From Amphiura filiformis (lineage: Eukaryota; Echinodermata; Ophiuroidea; Amphilepidida; Amphiuridae): DNA of 64,000 nt. Below, piece after piece: positions 36,133 to 47,091 of this stretch; the stretch's first letter is position 1; each line of letters starts with the position of its first letter. The position numbers and the translations under genes are program-made. The notes under the pieces were generated by a model, which saw only the letters and a program-made list of their open reading frames with translations, had not been told where the DNA came from and searched no databases. The stretch is taken from assembly GCF_039555335.1 (NCBI RefSeq), contig NC_092647.1, positions 9,989,274 through 10,053,273 on the forward strand, in the 5' to 3' direction.

Positions 36133-38892
36133 TTAGAAGACTTCTTCTTCTTGTGCTTCTTTTCGCCTTACTGCCCTTCCCTTGGTCAGGGCAGCCTCTG
36201 ACTTCTTCAGAGTGCTCTCATTGGTGGCCTTCTTTGCCCGGTCCTCCACCGTAGCGCAAAAGGCCTGTCCAAAGAGTAGCCCCTGTCCCACCGAGTCTGA
36301 CTTCTTCATTGCTTCAGCAAAGTCGGAGCCGTAAGTTGACTGGAGGGACAGACAGGCATTCTCCCGGCGGCGAGATGACATCCTATGGGCTAGGCCCATA
36401 GAACTCTCGTTGAGGTTAGCTGTTAGCACCGCTAACAGATTAACCTCGCGGAAGAGTTCGGCGTTGCCCGTGGTCGTTCGCTACCTTCCTACCGAGGTGC
36501 TCGGCAAGCGTGGTAGCGACGCTAGAGACTCTGATAAGCGAGCGTGCTCGCTTATCGATGAGCTTTAGCTCCTCCTCCCACTGGGGGGAGAACGACCCGT
36601 GCGCCTTGGCCGCAGCGGCAGGCGCTTGGCACCGTCTGGATCCATGTCAGGGACCCTGAGGTAGGTTTCGTAGTCCTCCTGCGAAACACGCAGTGGAAGC
36701 GTGCAAGCACGCGGCGTCGAAGCTCCAGCGAGCCTGACAGCCCTACGAAACCTACCCTTGAGGTCCGCCGGGAATGCAAGTGCGGGCGACCCTTGTGTGG
36801 ACGCGCTAGCTGGGCATCCTACTGAAAAGATGCCCTGGTCCTCCTGAACGGACTCCTCCTGAGAGAAAGCCAGGCCCAAACCTTGGGCCACACGGCTCAT
36901 CACCTCAGCGGTGTCCGCAGGCAGACCATTGCTAGCGAAGTTCCTCACGGGAAGCGGGGAAGGATACCTGAAGCTAGCTGCACAGCCTCATCAGACTGTG
37001 AGTCGCTACTGGTTTCATCTTCCGACTCCTTTCCCTCGCCTTCAGACTCTGACTCACTCTCTGATGAGGAAGAGATCTGACGACGGGCATCTGAAGGTGG
37101 GCAGGGAGGTGTCGCCACCGTGTGGCTAGCCAACTGAACACCAGCAGAAGAGGGAGTACTCCGCTAGACCCCGAGATGCTAGCTATAGCACCCCGGGCTC
37201 CGCACGCTCTCGCTGCTGTCGCCCTAGCCATAGCAGTGTGCGGCCTACCCTGAGCTGTCTCAGGGTTAGCCACTCCCCGCCCGGGTTGGGTAACAACTGG
37301 TGGTACTGCTTGCCCAACGCTAGGCGGCACTTGCCACGGTGCTAGACCGTGGAAGAAACCACCCTGCGGCGGATACCACGGGGCATACCCTGTTGGTAGC
37401 TGACCCTGAAAGGATCCACCACCAGGGAAACCCCATGGAACGGCAGTACCAGTACCGCCTCCCCCTGTTGCCACAGAGACTGTGGTAACCAGGACGCAGT
37501 ACTGCGGTACCTGCGTGGTTGTAGCGTAGGGTGCCCGGTAGGGCTCCCCGGCCTGCGCACCACTGTACCCATGCCTCACAGCGTTCCCCGCTAGAGGATC
37601 AAGCCGTGTGTATGGGTACCCCGCTATACTGGCTGTCCCTTGGCTAAAAGGAGCTTGCCTAGTATCACGGGTAGCTGAGCGTGTATACCCTCGATCAGTC
37701 ACCTCGCTACCTGAATAGGCAGGATCAATCAATGGAGCCATGCTCCGCTGAATAGATAGTGATCGATCATAAGAGGGTAATTGACCCATTGACTTTAATG
37801 GATCACCCACGCTCTGCTGGCTCTCGAGGACATAAGTGGGTTGTTGATCAGCCAGGCTGTTCAAACTACCTACCCTAACCTCTTGAGCCTCGCCCAAGGT
37901 CGCTGTGTGTGGCGGCCCACTCCCGGCAGCTATGGGCGCGTGCATAGTGGCTACCACTGAAGTCAAGCCGTAGCTCGTCTCGGTAGCTGCCACTGTTTGC
38001 ACTTGGGTCGCTGTCCCGTGAGAGACTGCGAGCCCATCCCCGGTATAGCCGCTAGCCAGTCCCGGAGGACAGCCGGCAGCCATTCCAAGGCCCAGGGAAT
38101 CACTCGGCGGTCCCACCATGGAACGCTGCCGTGTGACAACCCCAGTTGGTTCTGCTAAGACTACACCAAGCGTTAGCCCGGTATCGTCTCTGCTAAACCC
38201 ATGCGCGTTTTCATTCGACCCTTGCGGGGAGCGAAAAGCGTGCTGCGTGCCGTGGATCAACCCAGGCAAGCCCGGGGTTCCACTGGCACGCTGCGTGCTA
38301 CAGACCGGCCGAGGCAAGTCCGCTGCACGCTGTATGCTAGGATTCAACCCAGGCAAGCCCGGGGTACCCTTGGCATACTGTCCGTCGCCGGCTACTTCCG
38401 CGGGTGCTAGACCCGCTCGTTCGCCAGCAATAGACGGGTGTCCACTTGCAAGAAACTCGCTAGAGATCTCACTGGTAGACTGGTACTCGCCTGTTAGGGC
38501 AAGTACCGCCCTGCTGCCTGCTACTAGCTTAGACGTTAAGTCAGTGCTTTCGCTGGCTGCTAGGCCTTCGGGCTCGCTAGCCGTCCCCGGAGGGTCCGCC
38601 TGCTTGCCCGGGACCGGAGCCCCAGAGGTTACCTTAGCGTGGCCCTTCCCGCCGCGCTAGTACCTACCATATCAATCTTACCTGTAGGCTTCTGTTTCTT
38701 AGTCTTCGTCTTCTGTCTGTGTCGAAGACCTAAACGGGCGCTACTTTCTAAATCCTCGAAGTGGATGTCCGATAAGCCTATGCAAAAGGAAGCACACTTA
38801 TTTGATTTAGAGCAATCCCTGTGGGTGTAGCAGAGTGGATGCGGGTCCCACTCTGCCACAAGGGAAGGGCATGATTGACAAGGCCTGGACAT
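36133..38892 (-). CDS. DIRS gag-like ORF1 region (frame-broken)
   Basis: The product would be a nucleic-acid-binding particle protein. The N-terminal piece (38892-38629) holds a cysteine/histidine cluster, PCQSC...DPHPLC..HRDC...NKCASFC, typical of the start of ORF1 in DIRS-like elements, followed by basic residues. A long open stretch (to 36974) is low-complexity and rich in Gly, Pro, Ser, Thr and Gln. Two further pieces continue downstream: 36948-36565, with ADLKGRFRRAVRLAGASTPR, and 36429-36133, with QSTYGSDFAEAMKKSDSVGQ. The pieces lie in different frames. Function is inferred from position upstream of RT and from the Cys cluster. No close homologue is recognised. Confidence 0.75.
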
Positions 38893-39503
38893 TGTAGTAA
38901 TCGGGAGCGCACAGCACTACCCCCGAACACAAGCTCAAGCCCAATAAACAGACCCACACGCACAGTGGCTGTCGCTGATGTAGTGGTATGATATAAAAAT
39001 ATATATACAAAGGGATGAAAAACTGAAAACCTTTTGGTATAGATTTGTCAGGCTGGTCCCTTCGGAAACCCACCGAACTCTTAGCAGTAACTCGTCATCA
39101 GACGCGTACTGAAAGATATAACGATAGAGCACACCATAAACATAGCGATAATCACTCACCATACATGTATACACAGTACTGTACAAACATCTATTGTAAC
39201 TTACTAGTCTGCTATAGTTGTTTTACGTGAGAACAAAAATAAAATGGCGCCCTAAGGGCGGCTATTTGAAAACGTGTGTCCCGTGATACTGAACGGAAAC
39301 ACACATACAAGCTAAGTTTTTGGATCGTTTTTGTCACTTTTCTAGCCGAAAAATGTCGTCAAAACTATCTCCCTAGCGTACTATACTGGTTGGTTTTTAC
39401 CTCAGTGTAACAAACAAACTGTATATCTCGTCCTTTGGTTCGTAATGATACTTAGCGTTGGTAAAGAAAAATCCACACGTCTATCTCATCTAGAAACCAA
39501 GGA

Positions 39504-39689
39504 GGATAAGGGTGATTTTCGTGTGTGACGTCACCGATTGGGTGAGTCCACTCGGGGATCGGGGTTTTTGTTATTTATTCATTTATGTGGGACAAAATGA
39601 CTATTGGTTTTTTCCGCATCTCGGGATCGATGCAAGAAGTATCTTAATCAACATCGGAAACGGTAAGATCGACCGGTGTACTGAGTCTA
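39504..39689 (+). repeat. DIRS inverted terminal repeat, right
   Basis: This is the reverse complement of 32430-32612, ending TGAGTCTA at 39689. Small differences from the left repeat (for example CGATCGACCGG against CGATCGCACCGG-type words near the tip) match the corresponding half of the internal complementary region. Confidence 0.92.
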
Positions 39690-39744
39690 AAAAGTTATAC
39701 AGCTTCAAGTGAAAGAATACATCCTAGTGTTCACTTGGGAGTGA

Positions 39745-40703
39745 ACAAATGTGTCTCCCCTTTCCCTACCCTAAGCCTTTTCAACTTTTGAAAGGAGGGA
39801 GTGAATATAATCCATTTTTCCCATATGTATTTGATTCAGCATTAGAACAGCAGACATATATACAGGTGGGAGATGATGGCTCTCTTACCTTGGTGCATGG
39901 GGGACTAGGGCCATGGAAGGAGTATTGCTATGGAGTCTTAACAAAACAAGAGAATATTTGGATGACATCAAGTTCATGGGTGAGGCTTGGAACCAACAAA
40001 TGAACAAACAGAACAAAATAGAAAAGCAACTATTGCTAAAAAAGCAGGCTGCCGAGAACACCGCACACATGCTGTGAAATTGTGTGGGTCAATATGCACA
40101 TCTATAGAAGACATTGATAAACTGAAAGAAAATAGGAATGACAAAGAACGTGAAGAGTCATTAATCGCAAAGATCAAACATTGGAAGATATCATCCAAGG
40201 GTGGTCTAAGTAAAGATCTGTTCTACCTCACAACAAAAGGAAGAAAACTTGAAACAAATTGTCACCCAGGTCATGACTGGTCCACCCAGTGATGCTGAAG
40301 CTAGTTCATCCATTAACCTCTCTTGCCTGAAGAAAAGGAGCAGCAGCGAAAAGCGCTCAAAGAAAAGCTCTTGGCTAAAGTATCTCACTCGCCCAGCAAG
40401 ACGAGATATCAAGGTACTTTTCGAGGCAACAGGATTGTACAGAAGTGGATTTGCCATACATTTGTTGATGAAGAAGGGACTATGCTTGAATGCAAGGGGA
40501 CAGTGCTCAGGGAGGCAACTGAAGAAGACCTGGAAGAGTTAGTTGAAATGGGAGACAGAAAGCATGTTATCCCGATAACGTTTCAGTCACGAAAGACTCT
40601 GCAAAAGTACCCATACAAAGCCTCTTTGATCATACTACACTCAGGAGAAGGAAAAGATTACACAAGTAATAAAGTCTGGAAGAAGATGACAATTAAATTG
40701 TGA
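39745..40703 (+). pseudogene. Frame-broken unrecognised coding region
   Basis: Several overlapping plus-strand frames look like one decayed protein. A frame near 39930-40080 reads EYLDDIKFMGEAWNQQMNKQ with a run of Lys/Gln/Leu suggestive of a coiled coil. One near 40070-40250 has SIEDIDKLKENRNDKEREES. The longest (40323-40703, 126 residues) has a basic helix-like start and then RIVQKWICHTFVDEEGTMLE, followed by an acidic segment and TFQSRKTLQKYPYKASLIIL. Codon-like composition persists over nearly 1 kb, more than chance would give. I do not recognise the family. It may be a decayed host gene or the cargo of a transposon. Confidence 0.45.
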
Positions 40704-40871
40704 CTTGGTGTGCAAATGGGGATTTGACGGCTCCTCAGGCCAAAGCGAGTATAAACAGAAATCTGCAGGATGCTGCTATGAGAGATAGTGTAACTGCATC
40801 TGTATTCAAAAACATTTGTATAAATAAATGGGACTATTTTGATTTGCATCATACAGATTGTTGAAGAAAGT

Positions 40872-41000
40872 GCTACGTGCAATACAAGGTTCATTATGTT
40901 GGTTGGCCAACTAAATGGGACAGGTGGCTGCCAAAAGAAAACTGTGTATTAGATATCGATGATGATGTCCGGTCTCTGATGAAGAAAAACTGTCCTTCCT
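40872..41000 (+). pseudogene. Chromo-barrel-like exon fragment
   Basis: The frame reads CYVQYKVHYVGWPTKWDRWL followed by PKENCVLDIDDDVRSLMKK. The pattern Y-x-V-H-Y-x-G-W-x3-W-D-x-W-[LV]-P is that of the MRG15/MSL3/Tip60-type chromo-barrel (tudor-knot) fold, which binds modified histone tails or RNA. The segment ends abruptly at the TTAA site of the palindromic MITE copy 2, which may have interrupted it. No start and no clear splice sites are seen. Confidence 0.6.
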
Positions 41001-41003
41001 TAA

Positions 41004-41646
41004 GGGCTGGGGTATGAACATTTGGACAGTATTTATTGTGGGACATTAGAGCACCACAGAAATATCGAATTGCATTCTGAATACGAAGAATGTCCTTCTG
41101 ATATCAAATAATTTTGATTTTTTGAAATTGCAATGTAATACACATTTTATGGCAAATGATTAAAATTGATATTTTGATATTTAACAGTACTGAAGTAAAC
41201 TTTATAAATCTGATGATTTATACTTAAAGTGTATGTAGGTGGGATGAAAAGCCGATGATCAATTGAAAATTTTGACCTTTAGTATTGAAGGTATGGATTT
41301 TTCCCCAAAACACCAAAAAAATTAGGTCTTTTGGGGAAAAAATCCATATCTTCAATATGAAAGGTCAAAATTTTCAATTGATCGTCGGCTTTTCCTCCCA
41401 GCTACATACACTTTAAGAATATATCATTAGATTTATAAAATTTACTTCGAGGACTGTTATATCAAAAATGTGAAAAATATCAAATTTTAATAATTTGGCA
41501 TCAAATTTGTATAATATCGTGAATTTCAAAAAATGAATATCAGAAAGATAATCTTCGTATTCAAAATGTAATTCGATATGTCTGATGTGTTCTCATGTCC
41601 CACAAAAAATACTGTCGAAACGCTTAAAACGCGCATTCCAGATCCC
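41004..41646. mobile_element. Palindromic TTAA MITE family A, copy 2
   Basis: It is flanked by TTAA (41000-41003, 41647-41650) and starts GGGCTGGGGTATGAACATTT. It has the same body and central palindrome as the copies at 31703 and 44836. Confidence 0.9.
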
Positions 41647-41650
41647 TTAA

Positions 41651-41907
41651 CAAACTCAAATGTACCAGATAAAGATGCATTTACACCAAGCGCAGGCTCA
41701 ATAATTAGAAGTTGTCATTAAGCAAAGACTGTGTTCAAAACATTTTTCCTTCTCTTAAAACACAAATCCAGTTGTCCAATTCAGATGTATCTACAATATT
41801 TGGTGATAGCGACTGGTACTTTAGACATAACAGAAACTTTGACTTTTGTTATATCATTGATGGAACTGTTACTGTAAATATTAACAAACATAAAACATGC
41901 TTATAGG
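41651..41907. other. Gene-free interval, possible coding remnant
   Basis: A 64-residue frame (41712-41906) runs up to the PLE relic but has no recognised motif. Confidence 0.35.
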
Positions 41908-42021
41908 GAAGCCATACAAATCAGGAGACACACGCCGCAACTCAACCGTGACCTGAGCCTCGAGATCCCGACACTGTACACTTCATTGATTAGACCTAAG
42001 GCCATCTCAGGTCAATCGTGA
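41908..42021 (+). pseudogene. Penelope-like element endonuclease relic, C-terminal end
   Basis: Immediately after 41907 the frame reads EAIQIRRHTPQLNRDLSLEI and continues PTLYTSLIRPK to a TGA at 42019-42021. This is the end of the PLE GIY-YIG nuclease: the catalytic Glu region (EAI-IR), then LNRD. All upstream parts are missing. Too short for subfamily placement. Confidence 0.8.
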
Positions 42022-42054
42022 AGTCAACTCCTTCACAACATCTTTGGAGTTCTC

Positions 42055-42104
42055 CTGATGACGATGTGTGTCACACGTCGAAATATTGAGGTTAGTTCTC
42101 AATA
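42055..42104 (+). ncRNA. Hammerhead-like motif downstream of PLE relic
   Basis: CTGATGA, one base, an 8-bp hairpin (GATGTGTG/CACACGTC) and GAAA are followed by a second perfect hairpin, TATTGAG/CTCAATA, in the place of stem III. The layout matches the motifs at 2731 and 4594. The bases after stem III (ATT) and the extra base after CTGATGA deviate from a canonical hammerhead. Confidence 0.4.
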
Positions 42105-42540
42105 ATTTTGTGTTGAATGACTGTTTAAACTTACTTTGCTGTCCAAACATAAAACAGGAAGTGAATTTGCATACACTGACGGACAGCTATCTGAAAAGAT
42201 AACCACTTGAGGATACTACGTAACTTTTAGATTTGTAAGCCGAGAGTCTACTTTGCAGCAACGCCTGCAATAAATAATTGGCACTCATACCAGAAGCACG
42301 CATACGGATAAGACATTAGCAGCTTAATGGGTGTTTTTTTTTGTCTTTTTCTTTATAATATACTTATACCTATAGTACAGTAATGTGTCCTGATGTGAAC
42401 ATTTATGTTTAGTGCCACTAAAACACACCGTTGTGGCATCTTGAAATGTGATGTCACAAGAAGAAAAGTGTCATATGCTTCAGAATAGGCTGCCAAGCTG
42501 ACACAAGGAATTACAGTGCTTCTTAGAAATTTTTCAGTAT

Positions 42541-43195
42541 CATGAAAAGATTGAGGACACACACCTGGATGGAAATAGAGTGGGTGGCACTGGGTGCGGC
42601 CAATGAACCCGGCATACTTGTCCTAAATTCAAACAAAAGTGGGATTATTCGTTTAGTCAGAAATGTATATAAAGCATTTGCAAAGGGGGGAGATGAAAAG
42701 AACGGTTGTCACCGATCTTGGAAAACATACATGAAAAACACACACAAATTTGGGCATATTCTTGTTTGGTGGCTATGTCTATCATCTGTATAAGCATATA
42801 AGAGATTTCTTGGGAAATGTTCATGGAACATAAAATGGACTCCTAAAGGCAGCATATGTAGATAGTCACGTTCCAGTTTACATAGCTGGGTGCAAAGTCC
42901 TAGGGATACTAAATAAAATGCTGAGTGCTCCATTATGGCGCAATACTGAATGTGAAAGACACATATTTGAGATGACAAAGGTTTATGGGCAAATTGATCA
43001 AATGTTGGCAGAAGTGACATCAGATGAGTCAAAATTGCTTGATTTTAGGGCAATTTACATGTTTCGATGAATCTGACATACACACAGATGATGTCTATGA
43101 AAGTATAACATCTTCCAGACCTTATGATGATATTGTGTTGGGCAAGTTGAAACATAGCCTTTTGGCCATCCATCAAACTTCTAAGGTGAATGACT
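42541..43195 (+). pseudogene. Decayed unrecognised coding region
   Basis: A frame at 42542-42793 (WKTYMKNTHKFGHILVWWLC near its end) is followed in another frame by PVYIAGCKVLGILNKMLSAP, then LWRNTECERHIFEMTKVYGQ and SDESKLLDF, and later DIHTDDVYESITSSRP. The A/I-G-C/I-R-x-L-G-I-x-N/D-K pattern followed by P-[FL]-[WF]-R recalls a multicopy family of uncharacterised invertebrate proteins, from memory and unconfirmed. Stops and frame changes make it a relic. Confidence 0.4.
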
Positions 43196-43200
43196 AGCGA

Positions 43201-43930
43201 CTTTTTGCCCGATGGTAAAATTTTTAATCAAAAGCAAGATAAGGATTTTCAACAGGAAACCAAGTCATAATAAGTTGATTGGAAACCAGGCAGACATAAA
43301 AGCAGCCAAGACTTGGGTTTTTTGAATCCTCTTGCAACAGTTACAATTAACCTCTAAGTCATTTTCTCTGCAGCAACCTTCCTCAAGCAACTAATCACAA
43401 AGTGATACCACCATACTGAAAATTAATCTGGTTTACATCCCTACAGCCAAAAACTATAGGGTCCACAACTTCCCCCTAATACTTTTTAAAGTCACACATC
43501 ATTGCGTTTAGTCACAATGGTTAATTGAGTTAAAGAAAAGAGGCTTTTGTAAAAGTTGCACCTGAGTCCATGTGATAGCAGTCAGGTTTTCTTTAACAAA
43601 CACAAGAATAGGCCTGGTCTACTGTATTGTTTGAGAGTTGATTCCTATAGACTCAGATGCAACTTTTAACACTGTTTAAAGCAGTTTCTTTTTTTACATA
43701 ATGAACCATTGTGACTGAACGCACTAACGTGTGAGGCTATAATTTGGTCCATATGTGTAACTCTTTGCATTTCGTCAAATATTTTTCGACTTATTTAAAA
43801 AAGTATTTAGGGGGGAACTTATAAGTTAAAGTTGTGGACCTATATTACAACCAAATGTACTAGCTATAACTATTGTAAATGACAACAATCAAATTGGATA
43901 TAACAATAAATATAATCATTCTTTTATAGG
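43201..43930. other. Gene-free interval
   Basis: TTGTGACTAAACGCAATGAT and related words occur near 43495-43525 in inverse relation to about 43705-43725 (ATTGTGACTGAACGCACT), with similar flanks. This suggests an old inverted-repeat element (about 43450-43850). No gene. Confidence 0.45.
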
Positions 43931-44121
43931 ACTCTGCCATCAATGCAGCATTAGCCAGGCAAGCAACATTACAATCGAAGGTGACAGTGGCCAAATACAG
44001 GTGGCACTATGGAACACGATAGCCACCAGCCCAGTAAAGAGCGGCGACAGAGTAAGGCTAACACAAACAAGCCCAAGACATAACAAGTTCTTGAAGCAAC
44101 TATATAGATATAATAATTCAG
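43931..44121 (+). CDS. OB-fold-like exon with intact splice sites
   Basis: A segment preceded by a pyrimidine-rich tract ending ATAG and followed by AG|GTAAGAT encodes CHQCSISQASNITIEGDSGQ and then IQVALWNTIATSPVKSGDRV-RLTQTSPRHNKF. An E/D-G-D-S/T-G-x-I-x-V-A-L-W strand pair followed by G-D-x-V-R-L is characteristic of RPA-like OB folds that bind single-stranded DNA. No stop interrupts it. It looks like one exon of a gene whose other exons are decayed or outside the readable fragments. The assignment is a pattern inference and not a confirmed homology. Confidence 0.5.
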
Positions 44122-44199
44122 GTAAGATCATAGCAATAAATTACTTAATTCCAGCAATAACAAATCAGATTTTCACTGTCTTCACTGTTCTCATATAGA

Positions 44200-44831
44200 A
44201 ATATAGAACTATTGAATTGTCTGGAAGAAGAAGAGAACAAAGGATGAAGGACACACACTTAAGAGTGAGGAGAGAAAAATGCACCAATGAGCACTGATTT
44301 CCCATCATGGGTGTATGGCCAAAGACATTCTCAGACAGAGATCAACCACTACTCTGCCATCATTGCTGCATCAGTCAAGAAACCACAGAAAAGGCTGAAA
44401 GTTCTTGTCTGGAAACGGATCTGACCATGCACATAACTAGCATGAACACTGTGATTTTCATCCACAGAGAAGCAACACCTTTGGCACTTTTGAGGAAGGT
44501 GACGAGCCTATGCAAAAGGAATTCATGCATGTTCTTCCAAATATGTTTTATCATGCCCACATCACCAGAAAGAATGCAACACATGAGCCAAACTGCAAAT
44601 GACATCCAGACTTGGGACATGGGCACTCCAACTACAGAGGTGCCACTTGGTGATATCAAAATGTCCTGAAAAACATGAATAAATCCTGAAAATGCACTTT
44701 TTCCTATCCTTTTGCATAGAAAAGGTAGAGCAAATATTTCCTGAAATTGGTCAATTTTTTTTGTAATTTCCTGAAATCAGGAAATTTCCTGAAAAGTGGC
44801 ATCTCTGCAATTAGCCATTAAATGAGATGAT
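44200..44831. other. Gene-free interval
   Basis: The start of an open stretch near 44349 (CTCTGCCATCATTGCTGCAT) weakly resembles the OB-like exon start, possibly an old duplicate. FCCTGAAAT-type AT-rich repeats (TTTCCTGAAA) recur near 44738-44800. No supportable gene. Confidence 0.35.
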
Positions 44832-44835
44832 TTAA

Positions 44836-45475
44836 GGGCTGGGGTATGAACGTTTGGACAGTATTTTTTGTGGGACATTAGAGCACATCAGACATATCGA
44901 AGTGCATTCTGAATACGAAGAATGTCCTTCTGATATCAAATAATTTTGATTTTTGAAATTAGCAATGTAATACACATTTTATGGCAAATCATTAAAAATT
45001 GATATTTTGATATTTAACAGTACTTGAAGTAAACTTTATAAATCTGATGATTTATATTTAAAAAGTGTATGTAGGTGGGATGAAAAGCCGACGATCAATT
45101 GAAAATTTTGACCTTTCAGATTGAAGATATGGATTTTTTTCCTAACACCAAAAAAAAAAAAAAAAGGTCTTTTGGGGAAAATCCATTTTTTCAATTGATC
45201 GTCAGCTTTTCCTCCCAGCAACATACACTTTAAGAATATATCATTAGATTTATAAAATTTATTTCGAGGACTGTTATATATCAAAAATTTGAAAAATATC
45301 AAATTTTAATAATTTGTCATAAAATATGTATTATATCGTGAATTTCAAAATATGAAAATTATTTGATATCAGAAAGACATGCTTCGTATTCAGAATGCAA
45401 TTCGATACGTCCGAGGTGCTCTCATGTCCCACAAAAAATACTGTTGAAACGCCATAAACGCTCATTCTAGATCCC
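44836..45475. mobile_element. Palindromic TTAA MITE family A, copy 3
   Basis: It is flanked by TTAA (44832-44835, 45476-45479), with ends GGGCTGGGGTATGAACGTTT and CGCTCATTCTAGATCCC and the same palindromic body. One arm of the central hairpin is partly deleted (near 45150-45200). Confidence 0.9.
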
Positions 45476-45666
45476 TTAATTGTTTTGTACTTTGAATGAC
45501 ATACAAAGATTTGCTTTATTATCACATAGCCAGCGAGATTTTCTCTGCGCTTGTGTAGAAGAGAATTAAGGCACCAAAACAATGTGTTGGAAAGAATAAC
45601 AATAAGCAAAAGATTTCACAATATTATTCATTTCCAAAAGGGGATCTCTGTGTCCCAGTCTGTCAA

Positions 45667-45999
45667 ATGTTCTTTGTTGCTACACTACAGATCGCACTGA
45701 CGTCATGTGTTGGGAAAGTCTTCCACCAAATCCTATCTGACAGGATCTCTTCCTACATGCTGCAAAATAACTTGCTCGATCCCAGCACCCAGAAGGCCTT
45801 CTTTAAGGGCATAAATGGTTGCATAGAACACTCATTTGTCATGAATGAACTTCTTGCGCATGCAAGAAATAAGAAAAAGACAATACATGTCACATTCTTT
45901 GATTTAGCTGATGCATTCGGTTCTGTTGAACATAACTTGGCAGCATCTATCGATTATGGATATTTTCTGAACAAAGCGTGTGACTTTCTTACCCATTAA
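45667..45999 (+). pseudogene. Non-LTR retrotransposon reverse transcriptase fragment
   Basis: A 110-residue frame carries IALTSCVGKVFHQILSDRIS (the fingers region preceding motif A), QKAFFKGINGCIEH, and motif A as FFDLADAFGSVEHNL, where active enzymes usually have F-x-D-L-x-x-A-[FY]-D-S-[IV]-x-H. The D expected after F in motif A is present; the D of A-F-D-S is Gly. The fragment stops before motif C. It is from a LINE-type element; the clade cannot be set. Confidence 0.8.
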
Positions 46000-46480
46000 A
46001 AGGACACGGGAAAATTGGAGCAACAAAACTTGACCAACAATGGCTACCCGATAATGTCGGCATTTCTGATTCATTCGCTCGGAAATAACAAAAAGTAAAA
46101 GACTTAGAAGGTTGGGTATTTCCTTGACAGAGCTTTGGCAGCACAACGAAGAAATAAGAGTTATGATGAGTGTGTTTCCAGATATACATGTAGCAGCTAT
46201 TTGGAGAGAAATTTGACCTTTGACCGTTCATACAAAAACGGTGATTTAGAAATCTGAAAGATAGTCTGCAAGCATGGTCTGATATGAGAGATGTAAGCGT
46301 CACAGAGCTGGCTCTTATCACTTTCATATTTGTTTTAGTCAACAACTTTCTGCGTTATCTCTGATATGTACAGATGCTATGGCTAACTGCAAACAGGGAA
46401 GATAAGATAATTAATTTTAACAATTCTGACACAATAAAAAATATTTTAATTTTGAACTAACAAATTCAATAGATATAAAA

Positions 46481-46917
46481 ATGCCCACCTTCTCACTCAA
46501 TGACTTTGACATTTTGCTACGCTCCAACGCTGAGACTTTGGAATGCGAAAAAACCATCAACATGAGCGTGCTCGAAGAAAATAAGCCATATATGATGACT
46601 GAATGGCGCAAATTTGCGTACACATTCGACAGGAAAGAACGCACTCAAGCAATCGCCCCTGAGTGAGACTTCAAAGTCCCAATTTGTAGGGGGCCAGGCA
46701 CGACAGACAGTTGACACAGATACAGAGTATTATTATTGATATGCTCTCTACTGATGAAGAGAGTACACACAGTGCAACACAGTGCAGAGTTGTGCTTTAT
46801 GGATTCCACATGAAGCATGGATCGACATGGATGCAGAGTTTTCATATTACTAACACACAGTGTTGGGAATGTTGGGTGACTCCCACTTGGAATCATAGTG
46901 ACTACTTCAGAGAGTGA
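46481..46917 (+). pseudogene. Unrecognised coding remnant upstream of the RING array
   Basis: Frames at 46481-46666 (ending FAYTFDRKERTQAIAPE) and 46711-46917 (CRVVLYGFHMKHGSTWMQSF; TNTQCWECWVTPTWNHSDYF) look protein-like and a further acidic segment (SEDIIFDGLQLLKSILPKDA) follows at about 46915-46980. They lie 5' of the first RING exon and could belong to the same gene. No family is recognised. Confidence 0.35.
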
Positions 46918-47091
46918 AGATATCATATTTGATGGCTTACAACTACTTAAATCAATACTTCCAAAAGATGCATTCAGTGGGCATGGCACACAAGGACTGC
47001 AGCTATTCTTATGAGGTTGCATGCATTATTAGAAAAACAATAGGAGAACAGTAAAGGTGATCATATTGTGATATATTTATTCACTTTTCAG

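Larger units (their letters stand above)
32409..39689 (-). mobile_element. DIRS tyrosine-recombinase retrotransposon, near full length
   Basis: About 7.3 kb, read on the minus strand. From its 5' side it has an inverted terminal repeat (39504-39689), a gag-like region, RT and RNase H, a tyrosine recombinase, an internal complementary region (32665-32790) and the second inverted terminal repeat (32430-32612, with about 21 extra bases outside it). DIRS elements copy through a circular intermediate and integrate with the recombinase instead of a DDE integrase, so no target duplication is expected and none is seen. The N6-methyltransferase-like domain found in some DIRS elements is not apparent. 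Several frames are broken, and the RT box is mutated. Both make this copy unlikely to be active as read. Confidence 0.93.

Noticed and set aside
36945-37133. Acidic Ser/Glu-rich minus-strand frame
   Set aside because: It overlaps the gag-like frames in another phase, and its low-complexity composition explains the open reading.
38118-38660. 180-codon plus-strand frame opposite the DIRS gag region
   Set aside because: It is the complement of GC-rich gag coding sequence. The minus-strand frame fits the element's gene order.
44307-44669. 120-codon frame at 44307-44669
   Set aside because: The residue pattern is unstructured, there are no splice sites and no domain, and the opposite strand is equally open.
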